This document shows, one piece after another, positions 25,801 to 39,664 of a stretch of 64,000 bases of DNA. The notes beneath the pieces were generated by a model. That model made no database searches. It saw nothing but the letters and a program-made list of their open reading frames with translations, and was not told where the DNA came from. The translations under genes and the position numbers were made by a program. Numbering within the stretch: position 1 is the first letter of the stretch; each line of letters begins with the position of its first letter. Where the stretch lies: positions 310,001 to 374,000 of the forward strand of contig JBAMDO010000057.1 of NCBI GenBank assembly GCA_037074765.1. The letters are read 5' to 3'. The DNA comes from Mansonella perstans. Taxonomy: Eukaryota; Nematoda; Chromadorea; Rhabditida; Onchocercidae.

Positions 25801-27062
25801 GATAGTCAAAATTGAACAACTGAATAATTTCGAACATTCAAACATTATCAGTACTTTCAATGATAAAAGTTAAATTCATAAAACTATAATCAACCTAAGC
25901 ATATGTTCATGTTAAATTCTTTTACTGATTTCAAAATTTCTTTGAGTAAATTTTTTAATGCACAGGCTTTGGGCTTTTTGTTAATATGAAACTTCGCCTA
26001 AAATTTAACTGTTATTTCAGCAACTCTTACGCAAAATGCTAATGCTTAACTTATACTTACACGGAACAGGAAATTGGCATTGCAGAAATTCGAACGGTGG
26101 GAGATTTCTGAGCTTTGCAATAATTAAACTTATCCTTTTTGACGATTTTAAAGTTTACAGTAAAATTTGCAAATGATACTTTCTCAGGTAAGTTAATTAT
26201 GAGTACGACATTCAAGTACCTTTAATGCTGCGCAGCATCCGGCAAATATTTTGCACTCGTTTATCCATAATAGTGCGAAGAAGATTCCATTTCCATTATT
26301 GATAATATCAATTATAATTTTTACAACGACAAATTCACAGTAAACTACTCACAACTTCTAGCTAATATATTTATGAAAGAAAATCCAGAAATTAATATCC
26401 TCATCCTCCATACTTCATCAGTAAACTATAAAAAATCGACGAGATATTCTGACAAACAAATGATAAATTTTGCAGTGAGGAGAAGCTTATTATTAATTAC
26501 CTTTAAGCTATTAAAAATTGGCAATGATTTTAAAAAGTTAATAAATCAATGTAAATCAATTTTTTCATAAAATTATTTGGAATCAAATCAATTGGATGCA
26601 ATACAATGTTAACTAGAAGTAAATAAATTAGATACATTTTTTTTATTTTATTTTTCACTAACATAACTTTAATTAGAATTTAACTAGAATTAAATAAGAC
26701 AGACAGAATATAATGTTCATTGAAATTAAATTAAATACAGCTGTGTCCTAATTCATTTGCTATGTTATACTTGTTCATTCAGTGTTTATTAATAATCTGT
26801 CACGTCATCCTTAAATGCCACATTCGGTGCAATAATTATCGGTGATGTCGTGAAGTTATGAAGGACATTCCGAAGGTCTAATGTGGTCAGTAACCTGTAG
26901 ACAGGTTGTATTGCACATGAAATGGACTGCGGAATTTAGTTCTAGTGCGCGAGATACAAGTGGACCAGAATGTCCAAAAATTATCTAAATTTGGTTACAG
27001 AAAGATCGATTACGGAATGTAAACACGCTACATTACAAAACGACTAGGGTTTTTCAAATTAA

Positions 27063-27140
27063 GATGGATAAATTGAGCCAAGACCAGATAGATGAACTAA
27101 GCCAAGACCAGATGGATGAACTGAGCTAAGATCAAATGTC
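27063..27140 (+). repeat. 24-bp tandem repeat, three copies
   Basis: Three diverged 24-base units begin GATGGAT or GATAGAT and continue AACTRAGCCAAGACCA (R = A/G). On the + strand the frame reads repeats close to MDELSQDQ until a stop in the last copy. No surrounding gene is evident. Confidence 0.8.
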
Positions 27141-27360
27141 GTGATCGTGGCTTTCCTTTTCTTTGTGTACAGATACTTTAAACTTTCACCATTGCGACTA
27201 TTTCATTTCAAATTACTGCCAATTGCCAGCTGCACTTTCTTTTTTTTGCAATCAGTAAGTTAGGATTGCAGCAGTACCTCCGTCGGGCACTTTACTAATG
27301 CGTATACTATGACGTGAATCCATTTTTTAAAACCCACGAGCTCCACACCACTAACAGCAC

Positions 27361-27722
27361 GCAGAACGAATGCACAACGTACTAAAAGAACAACAAGACT
27401 AATAGAGCGACACGACGTACTCGTAGAACGACACGATGTACTAATAGAACGACTGCATGACGTGCTCGTAGAAGACAAGACGTACTAATAGAACGACACG
27501 ACGTACTCGTAGGACGACACGACGTACTAATAGAACGACTGCATGACGTACTAACAGAACGACTGCATGACGTACTCGTAGAACGACTGCATGACGTACT
27601 AATAGAACGACTGCATGACGTACTCGTAGAACGAGTGCATGACATACTCGTAAAACGACTGCATGACGTACTCGTAGAACGAGTGCATGACGTACTTGTA
27701 GAACGAGTGCATGACGTACTAA
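27361..27722. repeat. 24-bp minisatellite (GACGTACTMRTAGAACGACTGCAT-like)
   Basis: About 14 imperfect copies of a unit alternating GACGTACTCGTAGAACGA and GACGTACTAATAGAACGA cores with a CTGCAT or CAC junction. Because 24 is a multiple of three and the unit has no stop, several minus-strand frames stay open (for example repeated RVRHAVVL), but these are by-products of the repeat and I do not call a gene. Confidence 0.9.
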
Positions 27723-28884
27723 GGTCACTTAAGTGGCCATAAACTAACCACGCACCTAAATTGATCTCTTCCCTTTTCCCACACTTTTTCGAATATACAT
27801 TTAGCCTTTTGCTTCTCTTTTTCTCTCTCTCTTTCTCTCTCTCTCCTCTATTTAATGACCCTCGCTTCAACTTATCGATCTAATATGTTGACGCGACCGT
27901 TGTTGCAGACAACGATACCATATATGAAAGAACATATTGTTATAGGAGAGAACTGGAAATGTATTATTAGGAATAGATGAAGAGAGAGTTATGATAGAGT
28001 ATTGGAAAAAAGGAGAGTAATGATTGAAGAAAGTGATCGATATAGATTATTGAATTGATATAATCAGAATAAAGACATTGAAAAGAAATAGAGATGAACA
28101 ATTAGTATATGTATTTATCATTAGTTGAAGAATTGAAAAATTTGAAAAAAGTTAAATTGTGAGAATGATAAAGTAATGTTAGAGTGTTTGTATTGTTATG
28201 AGATATCTAGATGGTAAGCGTATTGATGAAATAGAATTGTTTAGAAAATCGATCTGTCAGCAGACGATCAGACAGTGAGCTGTTCTATGAGAACAACCAA
28301 CCAAATAGCGTTGCAGTTGCTTACACGCGCGCATAGAAATAGAGAAGAGGGACTAAGGCGTATGTGTGATAGGGAGAGCATTTGTTGCTGTAAAATTGTA
28401 TTGCGTGTGCGTTCATTTATGTCTACGCCACGTGTATGGGCTACAAAGTATGTTAGATCACGTCATCTACGTGTATGACATTAAGAGTAAGAGAGAATGG
28501 ACCAATTTATGCCATTTATAATTTTAGCTATCGCTATGAATTCCCCTATACACTTAATTGTACACGTGATTATTACTATCTCTTATTTACCTATGCTCGT
28601 ACGTGAATGTTTACGTATGCTCATACACGTGAATATTTGTGTACTTGTGTTACTTGCTAGAAAGTTGTTACTTTGTTTTTTTCTTTTAGGGTTAGCATTT
28701 TATTCTTGCATACTAACGATACTTTTGCTTTCACTTCTATGACTGATATGTTTCATTTTCAAATTTTGTAATCAATTTTTAAACATTTTTTTTTTTTTTT
28801 TTTTTTTAAAGCGAAGACTTATCTCATATCATAAATATGCAACAAAAGTATAGTAGATTGCTCAGTGAAGCGAAATGAGTTAAA

Positions 28885-28963
28885 TAGATCATTGCAAAGC
28901 GTCTGAGTAACAATTGATCTACTGAAGTAGATCATTGCAAAGTATCTGAGTAATTGATCTGCT
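28885..28963. repeat. direct repeat with central palindrome
   Basis: Two copies of TAGATCATTGCAAAG followed by (C/T)(G/A)TCTGAGTAA and ATTGATCT lie at 28885 and 28928. At the junction the sequence GATCTACT-GA-AGTAGATC is a perfect 8-base inverted repeat. Confidence 0.8.
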
Positions 28964-30391
28964 ACAAAATTCTGTCAATAATTTCTGATTTGATTTAGGC
29001 CAATAAGTTTTATTTTAAGACTTAATCGATGCTTTAATAGAGGCATTAAAATAAAGACACGTTTCGAACTGTATTAATTTCTTCTTTAACTGATATCAAA
29101 TTTAAAACAATTTTTTATTGAAGCGAAAAGTGGTGACTGAATTTATAATGATATCAGTTCGTGAAAGTTCATTTTTTTTTTCAAAAAAACTATTTTACTT
29201 CAAAATATAAAAACTTCTGATGCAGATGAATGTTTACAATTGAGCATTCAAAATTTCTTTGTCCGCGAATTGCAGGTCACTTCATTGTTTAGTGTGTGGT
29301 CACTTCACTTCACTTTATAAAATCCTTCTATTCTGGGAATTTTCTTAATTTTGCATAAAGCTGTTTGCAAATGATAGATCTTTTTGAGATTTCAATTTGA
29401 GATTCTGAAATATCTCAAATTGTTGTCTTTTAAATCTCAACATTTGCATGACATCATAACAAACTTAGAATCATTTAAATTTATTTTTGCTTGTTGTCAG
29501 CTTCATTTTCTAGTTCAGGAAAATAGTATTATTGCTTTTACCGAAAAAAAAAACGGAAGCCTTCGATTTCTGTTTTCAGATTCATTGCTGTGAACAATTT
29601 TTTGTCATTTGTATAATGTAATATACATGTGTGGCGAAGCTTTTATATATTCTATAAAACCGGAAACAAATGGAATAAATCGGTTTAGTTTATAGCTAAT
29701 TTCATTCAATTCCATACAAAATTTAAGTGTAATTCATTTTTGCTTATTATTAACTTTTTTGATTATCATTCCGAAAAATAGTGTTAGTTTCAGAAAAGAG
29801 ATAGGTCAGATCACAAAATAGTGATGTTCCCGATTAAAATGTTGAGAGAAGCGTTAGAATGAAGTCTAATAAGTTACGTCTTGAGAATCGTGTGAAATTC
29901 TCAAATCATTTTTGGATAGCAATTTTGACGAGTACGTATGAATGGTGTATAAATCTGTACAATTTTCAAGAAATACTTTTTGAATGGAGGAAAAACTACA
30001 CAATCCCTAATTTTTCTTTCTAATGCATATTTATAATATTTTATTATTATATACTTTGGAAAATAAATTCCATTTCATTTCAAAGTGAAGTGTCAATAAA
30101 ATTTTCATGTTGCCGAAGTTAACTATAGGAGTAATAGATTATAATATATCGTAAAAGCAAGCATTTAGTCAAAATTGAAACGATGAAAATTGGTACATTT
30201 TTGTCATTCTCACACTTTTTTTTTTTCCATAACTATTGATAAGTTGTGTATTTTGTTTGGCTAAAAAATGGGTGTGCAAGTAGTGACAGTTTTTCAAAAA
30301 TATTTTATGTTTTAATTTTCAAGAAACGCACGTATAGAATTTGTGTAAAATATGTAATTTGTAATAGCTGATACTGCAGATCTCACAAAAA

Positions 30392-33300
30392 ATGGAGCGA
30401 CGAAAACGAAAGTCGTCAGTTGGAGAATATCTTCAAAGGTTAATGGAAAATCCTGATAAAGTGCAGCGCTGTTCAGAATTTCACATGAATTTACGCGCTT
30501 TTTATAAAAAGCGATGGTTAGATTTGTTAACATGTTGTTTTTAATGCAGAGATTTCTGGTTTATAGCAATTTAGAATCGTGTATTACACTCTGTTGCAAC
30601 TTACTTGGAATGTAACAGTTTTCATTTTTTTTTGCTTTTTTTTTTTAAATTATGGTTTACGAAATCATTAGAATTATTTCCTAACTCATTTTTGGGGAAT
30701 ATTTATGGTTTACAAAATAAGCAACAATCATTTTTCAACATCTGAGGAATATTCGTTTTAGTACCTTCATGTTATTAGCATAATGGAGTAAAATTTCTAA
30801 AATTTTAATGCTATGATAAAGCTACTTGAGTTTATCAACGACTGGTTTACGCTATAATTCAATCCTTTGAGAACGCATCTCTCATCAATGTGCAGATAGC
30901 ACTCCATGTCTGATCGTGCAATGTTTCCCAAAAAGATTATTGTGTAAGCCGTCAAAGGGTTGTTTATCCACAAGCTAGAATATTGATGGGAAAGTTTAGT
31001 TTGAATAATTTTTATTTGCAGGAATTGTCGATTGAAGTCTCCACATATTCAAGGTGTTGAAGTGGATCTTTTTCGTTTATATGATACTGTTATTTCGATG
31101 GGTGGATGGCAAAAGGTGTACAATATTTTGTCCAAGATATTTGACTAAAATTATTTCCCAAGCAATATTATATAAAATTCTCTTATTTATGGTTTAGTTC
31201 TTTGAAGTATTTAAAGGAAATGGAGGTATCCGATTTGGAAAAAAATCCGAAATCTTACGTTGAAGATGCTTACATTTAATTGCTTGGTGTTTGCATTTGA
31301 TTTTTTAAGGAGCTCGGTTTTTCATTTTTAAGCGAAGTTGCAGAACTTCCGAGTTTTCCTGGTATGGAAAAAGTTCAATCTTCCCTACTAGGAAAAAACC
31401 TTAGTAAAACAATTATTATATTGTTTAACAAGTTTAATATTAGTCTCTGTATTTCTGGCAGCCCTTTTAACTGAGAAAATAGACATATGGTAGGTACACT
31501 GAAAAGTTTTCATTCTAGGTTTCATGTAATGAGAAATGGAGTGATATTGCTCGTGCAATCGGTCTTACAAATGGTGTGGCAGTTGCTGAACATGCGGTCA
31601 AAGTGCTTTACATGCGGCAAGCTATTTCAGCTTTTGATCATAAATTATAAAATAACCATTGTTAAACTTTTCAATTTGCTCTACTGATTAAAAATTTGTT
31701 TGATGGCTTTGTTGTAGCCATTTATTCTTTAAGCTCTCATGCCTTCTTTTTAGATATCTTTCAAAATATGAGCAAAATGAATTAGTTGGTGAAGTGGATG
31801 ATGCAGATTCAGATCTTCTAAGTTCGAGAAGTCGAAGCAAAGGTTTTTCATCGTTGGCCTCCGCTGATTGTCCGATTAGTACAGGGCAAAGACAGGCTTC
31901 AGGTACAGCTGCGTAGTTTGTAAAGTTAAATTAAATTTTGTGGAAATTAAGAGTATTTGTGGCGAATTTAAATCCATTTTTTGGTTATATGAAAAGTCGT
32001 GAATATCACTTGGAACTTTTGTTTTTCATACCTTTCTTTCGCCATTAGCATTGCATCAGTACGGTTCACAATATAGGATATAGTTGTCCTGTTAGAATAT
32101 ATGTCATGTTTAATTTGCAGAATATTTTCGATTACGACCAGAAAAGAAAGAAGCAGAGTATGATCGCATTGTTAAAAGTCTCCTTTCTGGATTACCGAAT
32201 GAAGTAATTTTTTATTTGTTTTTATACAATATAGTCTGGACTTTTGACAAGTTTTTCGGAAAGTTTTTCGGAAAATTCAGACTTCTGAATGTGTCTTTAA
32301 GGTGGACTTCGCTGTGAACGTATGCACACTATTATCACATCCGGGACCTAGGGTTCTTCGACTTGTTGCTGCTCCACAAATTATCACGCTACTTGTTGCC
32401 CATCTTGCGATCTTTCCAGATGGTTTGTGAATTTCTGTTTGAGAAAAGTAGACATTTATTCCGAGAATTTTTTAAAACTAAATTTTATTTGGAATTGAAT
32501 GTTACTGCCGAATAGTATTCTTTCCAATCAGCTTTCATTAGATGCGCTTGTAAGGTATATTTCGTTTATATATCTGATTTTTTGATTGTTTCATGATTCA
32601 CTGTAGGTGATCGAGCATTTTATGACTTATACAAAAGTTGGGAATTGGTTTCTGGTCACAATTTTATCGCATTTTGGAGTGGGGCTGGTATCACTGATGA
32701 TGAAGTTCTCAAGCTTATTCCTCATATCAGACCCTCTATGGTACAGTTTTTTTCGTTTTTTTTTTTTTTTTGTTTTTTTAATGTTAAGCGTCAATAATTG
32801 CAAATGTTTTTGTGAAATGATGGATAGTTATGGGATTGTTATTTCTTCATTTCATCCATTTCGTGGTTATCAGTTATTTCATTTGCAGGTGTCGGAAGAA
32901 GAAAGTAATATATTTTGTGGTTTGGAAACTGAATTTCGACCACGAAATGTTGTATCATGGAGGGTGCAGCAGGTGTTGTCAATCATAAGGAATCTTTCCT
33001 TTGAAGTGATTAATAAAGCTGTACTGGCAGCGAGTTGGCCTTTACTCAAGTATGTGCTCAGAAATTTAGAAGTTTATTGTTATCATGATGACATTAAGCA
33101 CAGAACCATTCATGCACAGTGCTTCTGTGAATTTTTGATTGCTAACTAAAAATGGTCAATTCTTTATGAACCAGAATTGATAACAGTAATATGTGTCTGT
33201 CATGATTCGCATTTCATTCATTCTTACTGTTTAAGGTTTTTTTCAGATTTCTTTTTATTTGCTCGAATTGTAAATGGAGTATGTTGAGGACAGCGGCGCT

Positions 33301-36300
33301 TGATGCACTAAGTAATATTGCTTGTGAAGTAAGTTAACGTTCCAGAATTTGGTGGAGTTTTCTGAAGTTTTGCTGGATAGATTTTATGTTTATTGATGTT
33401 GCTGTAAAATAATATTGAATCACTAAAGAATTTGACCACTGAGTCTAATTTCAGATTGATCTTATGGCGGAAGAATCATCTTCCACTAATCATTTGTTAC
33501 TGAAAACGGTTTCATGCTGTCTTCATTCCGATGATAAATTTCGAGTAAGCTTGCCAAGATTTTAAATTAGTATAAAAAGGATTTATTTTGGAAGTAAGAA
33601 AGCGCTGTGTATCGACACTTTCGGAATTTCGTACTGTTCTATCCACGAACATTTGAAAGCAGTTTTTTTTTTGGATAGGAGATAGCAGAAACTGGCACTG
33701 CTGTTAGACTTCGTCATATCGTACGTAAGAAAAAAATCGTAATAAGTGGTGAGAAGCTTAAAAAAATAACCGCAAATTTAATAAACAGGTTCATTTTACA
33801 GGTAATTCGAGCCCTCGAAATTCTTTCCGGATTGTGCAATAATGAGCGTAATGAATCTCTTATTTGTGAATTTCTCGATCATCGCATTTTATCTAAAATA
33901 TTTACCGTGATTTCTGTCAAGGATATCATGATGTGTGTTTATACTTTGGAATCTCTATATCAGGTTTGTTTTGTATATGTTGCTTGAGCGTGTATGTATT
34001 TATTTTTTATCTGATTAATTTGGTCGAATTCCATTGACTTGACTCTCTTATCATATTAAATATAATTGTATTTAAAGTTTCCAGTTGTTTCGAATTTTAG
34101 GATTATCATTACTGAGTAGCATTTTCAATACTTTCAGATAGTCTTAAAATGTATTTTGTAATTTTTTGTTATCTATTTAATAATTTTTGCAGATCTCCGA
34201 GCTGGGAGCAACAGCTTGCTACCAGTTATCCCGTTTTCCGCATGCAATTGATACACTCGTTTCCTTGGTAACAGTTGAAGCAGTTTCTTTCGGTCCATCT
34301 GGATTAATCGGAATGAAAGTGGTTGAGTTTCATGGCCCTTCACAACTTGCTCCTCCACCACCTCAAAATATACCGGTATCTCAAAATCAGGTATATTTTG
34401 AAAAAGTATCGCTTCACCTAAATCAGATTTTTTTCTCGATAATAAAGATTTCAAAGGAAAATTTTTAGGCAGTTAGGCCAGGCTCTTTTGCAACACCGAC
34501 ACACTCCGCGAGTTATACACCCAGAATGCTGACTCCACGCGGTCCTTCTAACACTTCAACGCCAGCAATTGGAGATTCTAAGGTTTTTTGTGTAATTCTT
34601 TCTAAAGTTTCGTTCTCTGCACCGTGAGAGATTGCCTGAAATTTTTTTACAGTTTCTATGTCTTTTTCGAAAATGTATTGATTATGTGTTTAAATATGGT
34701 TTGAGGTTCATTTTTTATGATTTTTATAGGTTGAGCAGTTGACCGCAAAGTGGATTCGAATGAATTGTGTTTTTGAGATGGGCAGTGTAGTGCCTCGGGG
34801 AGAATTATACGCAAGCTATGTTGACGATCTTCGGCATCGTTACGGTGCTCTTTCGGGCTCCGTTCAAACGTTTACAAATATCATGAGGTTTGTTTTGTAA
34901 TGTTTCCTTTACATTTATTCGGGATATATACGGGAGATTTTAAGGCGAATTAAACGAACGCAAAACTGTCCTTCAAATTGCTTTTGTGCTTAACTACTTA
35001 TATTTAAAACTATTTAATTCAGAGCAGTATATCCAAATGTCATACTTCGAGTGCAATCCTCATCCGGCAGCAATATGCCAGTATTTGAAAATATAAGGGT
35101 GTGTCGAGTGAATGCAAATATGAGTGGCCATGAAAATCCTGTTGGTAAGTTCAATCTTCAATAGTGATTTGTCTTGGGAAAAAAATGGGTACTGCTAGTT
35201 TGGGATTCAATGATATTAAACTTTCTTCAGATTAAGCTGTGAGTTATTTGACAATTATGAAATGTTTGTAGCTTCTACCAACACAGATTCTCATGCATCT
35301 TTGGTGGCAAATCATCCACTTGTGCAGAAAATGCTAACAGATAACGCGAATGCACCAGCAATTTTGAATGGCCATACCACGGTTACCGTAGTTGCTACTG
35401 CTGCAGCCATTGAGAAAAAGTATTCTTTTTATGCTATATGTTTAAAATTTTAAAAATTTTGATTTAGAGCTTCTGGAATATCATGAGAATTAAGTGTATA
35501 CTTTTCATAGCTCTGGTGTTTTGGTCTTGGTCGAATTGAGTAGTTTTCGATTCTCTAACCAAAATGTGACACTTTTTTATTCTGCAGGTCCGTGAATGAA
35601 ACAGGTAACAATACAACAGTTTTGCCGACGTCATTTCTCTCAGAAGATACAATGCGTCCCAGTTCGTCTCACGCAGTGAATGCCCAGCCCACAACTAGCT
35701 TGTCAGTTGGCCAACAGGTAGCTATCGTAATTAATTATGCAACAAAGGATTTTGTTTTAATTTTTTTATAGAAATATAGCAAGAAAGTTGTTGGATGTGC
35801 ACAGTTCTGTGGGGACAAGTTTGTCTCCTGCTTTTATGATGGAAATATGATAAAATTCTGCGGAATTGAAAATCATAAGTTTCTGAAACATTAATGTACT
35901 TTAAGGTTTGTCGGGTGGCAATTGATACGCATGATTTCATACCGGAACAGCGGCATGAAACAAAGATTGTGCGTGTGGAAAATCCTTCACGAACAGTTAT
36001 AAATACTGTGGATGAAAAACTTGTTTCGCAGGTGAATTGTTATTTGTATTATCTACTTTTACATAATTGTAGATTTTAATTTTGATTAATACTAAAAATC
36101 TATAAATACTCAGCTTTGCTTTTGGTAGTTGCAGTATGTGAATTAGGAAGTAAGTGACTGATATACTGTAGACAGATGGGTTGTTAGGCTTGACGATGAT
36201 GTCTTTTTTGTTATCTCAGAGACAAATCGTTTGGAGTAAAGGTTTACTGATTAACGGAAAATAGGTTATTGTAATACAACAGAAGGGAGCAACACAAGAC

Positions 36301-38868
36301 GTGTATTCTTAAATTGAATTACTCTAGTCCTTATTCAAGCTCTTTATATAGTAACCAGAGATGGTTTGCAATTTTTTTATGTTACATTTTGTAAGATATA
36401 GTGAGATCCTCAAAATTTTTACGATAGTCTCTTACAATGACATTTGGGATCCTTTCTGATTTACCGAATGCTTCATTTAATTAACTTCTGCTGGAGGTGG
36501 TTTACGGCGTTCTATTTATTTACAATGTACTGATTGACCTCACAGAATTATATTCGACCTTTTTATGTGTAAACAATTATTCAAGCAATGATAACCTTCT
36601 TACTATAAATTCTTTACTTTCATAGTTTTAATCTGAGAAGTTTCTAGAATACAAAACACTTTAATTATCATGACAATTCTCTACGTTACAAATTATTTCG
36701 TGTTTCATAACAGGTACATAATCAAGTACAATCCAAAAGTGCTGCTGCGAGGCGTATTAATGGAATATGTGATAATCGAAATAGTGAAAGTTTAACAAAC
36801 GGCTTTGATAGTGAACTTGCACATTCTCCCGGAAGTATGAACAGTCAAACTTTGAATGGAAATCCAGCTTTCGCGGGTTTGAAGGAGGCAGGATTTTTTG
36901 CTGTTATAAACTAAACAGGAAAGAAATATTCCGTGCATCTCACTTTATTATGCCAGTTTTTTGATTAAAATTGTCATTTGTATCAGAAGGGTAGTTAAAT
37001 ATTAAAGGCTCCTTCATTTTTACATGTAAAATAGTCGCCATAGTTTGCAGTGTCAAAAACTATTGTTTGTCCATATTTTGACTTCACAGCAAATAATCTT
37101 TTTAATGGTAATCAATCGTAGTCCCTGTACGCTCCAATAGGTATTATATGCAAATTCTTTTTTTACATCTCATTTTTGATTTTTTGATTTTTGATGTTTT
37201 AAATTATTTTTCTAAATATTGATAGCGCTATCATTTTTTAACGGTTCGTAGCCTTCGTCATGGATCTCTGTTGATTGAATTAATTTATAATCAAAGTCTA
37301 ATGCAAAAAGTGATTCGGAATTTAATTTAAGGCAAAACCAGTAGTAAATGTTGCAAAGGCGGGTGCTGATCCTCAGATGATACGTCCTTCGACATCCTCA
37401 ATGGGGAGCGCCCGTGATGATGATTGTGATTCACAGAGATCTTGTGCTTCTACACCTTGTTCTCCAGTTTCTCTAAAGCGGCGTCGGGTATCAGCCTGTT
37501 CCAGTAGCAGACCGACCACATCAGCTGACAGTGACGATTATTTATGTGAATGGAACGGATGCGGAAAGTAAGCAGAGTATTATTTTTGTTGTATTCGTGC
37601 ATAATATTTCTTAGATAAAATTTTGCAGTCTCGAACTGTTAAAAATATATACATAAAAATTTCTTCGTTTTACCAGAAAAGGACTCACACTTTTTCAATT
37701 CTATTCTTGACTTTTTTAGAATTTCATATTTCAGATACTTTTCTTCTGCATCTTACGTTCTTTACCACTGCACCAAGGAACATGTTGGCGATGGCCATAG
37801 CATACAGTGTCATTGGCCACGATGTGATTCAACAGTGCGCGCCAAATGGTCTATGGTGACGCATTTGCAAGATCACCACTGCAATGAAGTGACTCTAAAA
37901 GCTGCAGCCAAAAGACGGAAAGAAGGTTAATGACTACAATAAATTATTAATGCAGCAAAATGTTCTTCTACATGCGTTTTGAAATAAATGATTAAGTAAT
38001 TAGCAACTAAGTCACTATATGAGGATTTATTTCATTCACGGTTACTTTTTTTTAGCTGTTTATGCTTGCAGGCCATGGTTTGTCGTTAGGGCCAGTAAAT
38101 CCGGAAAGACCACGAGAAACTGTGCAGCACCCGGGATACTCAAAGAATGCAGCCGTTGAAGCAATCCGGCGGCACGCCTTCAATTATCTTCCTCGTGATA
38201 TCACGGTGTGCTTATTTTAATTTTTCGAATTTTAATAATTTGTGTTACGGCGTTTTCGTATTATTTAATTTTTTTTTTTAGTGTTGAACTGAATAGAATG
38301 AGGAATTGAAATATTTGCAAGCACAGATGTGTGAATGTGTTGAAAACTTACAGGATGATCCCGAAGGACCCGTTACAAAAAGTATCCGTTTGACCAGCTG
38401 TCTCATTCTCAGAAATTTGGCGCGTTATTCAAACGATGGAAGACGGTAAACTTTTTTCTTTGCACCGATAATCATACGATCATATTTTGACTTCACTAGA
38501 ATTTTTATGGAGCGGGAAAGAACTTATTTCCATTTCACTTTTTTCTCCTGTTGATGACATGACTGCATTGCTTATCAGATAGTTTTATTATTAAACTTCA
38601 GTTATCTTTATTGTTCTTTTTAAATGGACTGATTATGCGTTTAGGAATTTCCCTCAATATTTTTAGACTCCTGCGCCGACACGAACGTTTGCTAAGCTGG
38701 TTGTCATTATCGCGTGTGGAAAGTAGCTCAGCATTAGCACAACTTCTTGCTGAACTGTATTCTCAGCCATCTTCATCTTCCCATTCTTATTCCTCATCCT
38801 CATCACCTCATCGTATTTATCATGTGCCAAGTGTATTAAATACCGTAACAGTTGCAAAAGCCTTATGA
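30392..38868 (+). CDS. ARID2: ARID2 (BAF200), PBAF chromatin-remodelling subunit
   Basis: About 25 exons in consistent phase give roughly 1140 residues (human 1835). Exon starts: 30392, 31022, 31519, 31754, 32121, 32302, 32607, 32889, 33247, 33455, 33679, 33802, 34193, 34469, 34730, 35023, 35272, 35588, 35906, 36714, 37332, 37735, 38072, 38297, 38667. Order of parts: an N-terminal ARID DNA-binding domain ([29 protein letters not shown]), an armadillo-like region ([31 protein letters not shown]), an RFX-type domain beginning near residue 552 ([20 protein letters not shown]), a low-complexity middle, two C2H2 fingers (CEWNGC...H...H; CHWPRC...H...H) and the C-terminal [18 protein letters not shown] block, all as in animal ARID2. 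It recruits the SWI/SNF PBAF complex in the nucleus. The ATG follows a CTGCAG acceptor-like site. The intron after 31616 uses a GC donor; the end of exon 20 (36887 or 36902) is uncertain. Confidence 0.95.
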
Positions 38869-39664
38869 CCAGTGAAATATGTTTGTATATCACAAAGAAC
38901 ATGTGTTATTTTGCAGAATCAATTGTTTTAATAAGATGATGACCTCTGTACAAACACATGATTTTATTCTTTGAGAAAGTGATTGCCACACTTCTCTGAT
39001 TGTTCTTTTCAGTTGAAATTCTTTCATTTAATAGGTATTACTTATTATTGTATCGAGAAATTTAGTACTTAAAACGGAATTTTTATTATAAATCCTGGAA
39101 AATTTATCATCATATAACGACTTTTCTATCTGTTAATTTTGGTATATGAATTTCTTTCCATAGTGCATATATTTTCAAGAAGACAACTGATAGGTTTGTG
39201 TATATGATTGATTTGTGTATTTGCTCTTTGTTTTGTGGACCACTTATAATGTTTTGTAAAATTATATTCTTTGAATTGTACATGTTCATATATGTCGCAT
39301 TACTTCTTTTGTGATGTTATATTGTGATTTAACAAAAATTATATGGTTGAGAACCACCTGAATTGAATATCATTTCATTAAAACAATTGAAACCTTAGAT
39401 ATTGGCAGTGTTATCGAATCACATATATTTCTAGTATATAGATCAAATTACTATAAGAAAGTATTCATGATTTTGGCAATTGAGATGAGAGAATCATGTT
39501 AACAGCTGTTGGACTTTATTCACATTATTGCTTATATATTGTTGCAATAATGGTACCTAATTTAAATTAGGCATTTTAAGCTTTCATAAAATACCTGAAT
39601 GAAATTTTAATATTTAAAAATTTGAATATCTAAGGATGTAAATGAAGAGTGATCGAAAGAAGGT

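Larger units (their letters stand above)
22819..30391. other. gene-poor region upstream of ARID2
   Basis: No conserved gene seen. It contains two 24-bp minisatellites (27063-27140 and 27361-27722), a C/T tract (about 27800-27845), a T tract (28786-28807), a duplicated 36-39-base motif with a small palindrome (28885-28963), and A/T homopolymers such as the A run near 24571-24588. The part from about 28280 to 28640 is less AT-rich but shows no convincing gene. Confidence 0.45.

Noticed and set aside
27382..27870. Long minus-strand open frames (up to 162 codons) of repeated Ser/Thr/Cys/Arg or Arg/His/Val peptides
   Set aside because: They arise in more than one frame from a stop-free 24-base repeat; no introns, start context or similarity support a gene.
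28885..28963. Possible bantam-like microRNA because of GATCATTGCAAAG
   Set aside because: It lacks the TGAGATCATT seed of the family, and the nearby inverted repeat is too short for a precursor hairpin.
31201..31260. Possible extra ARID2 exon starting [10 protein letters not shown]
   Set aside because: It is not needed: joining 31115 to 31519 directly gives a continuous ARID domain, and this segment has no in-phase donor.
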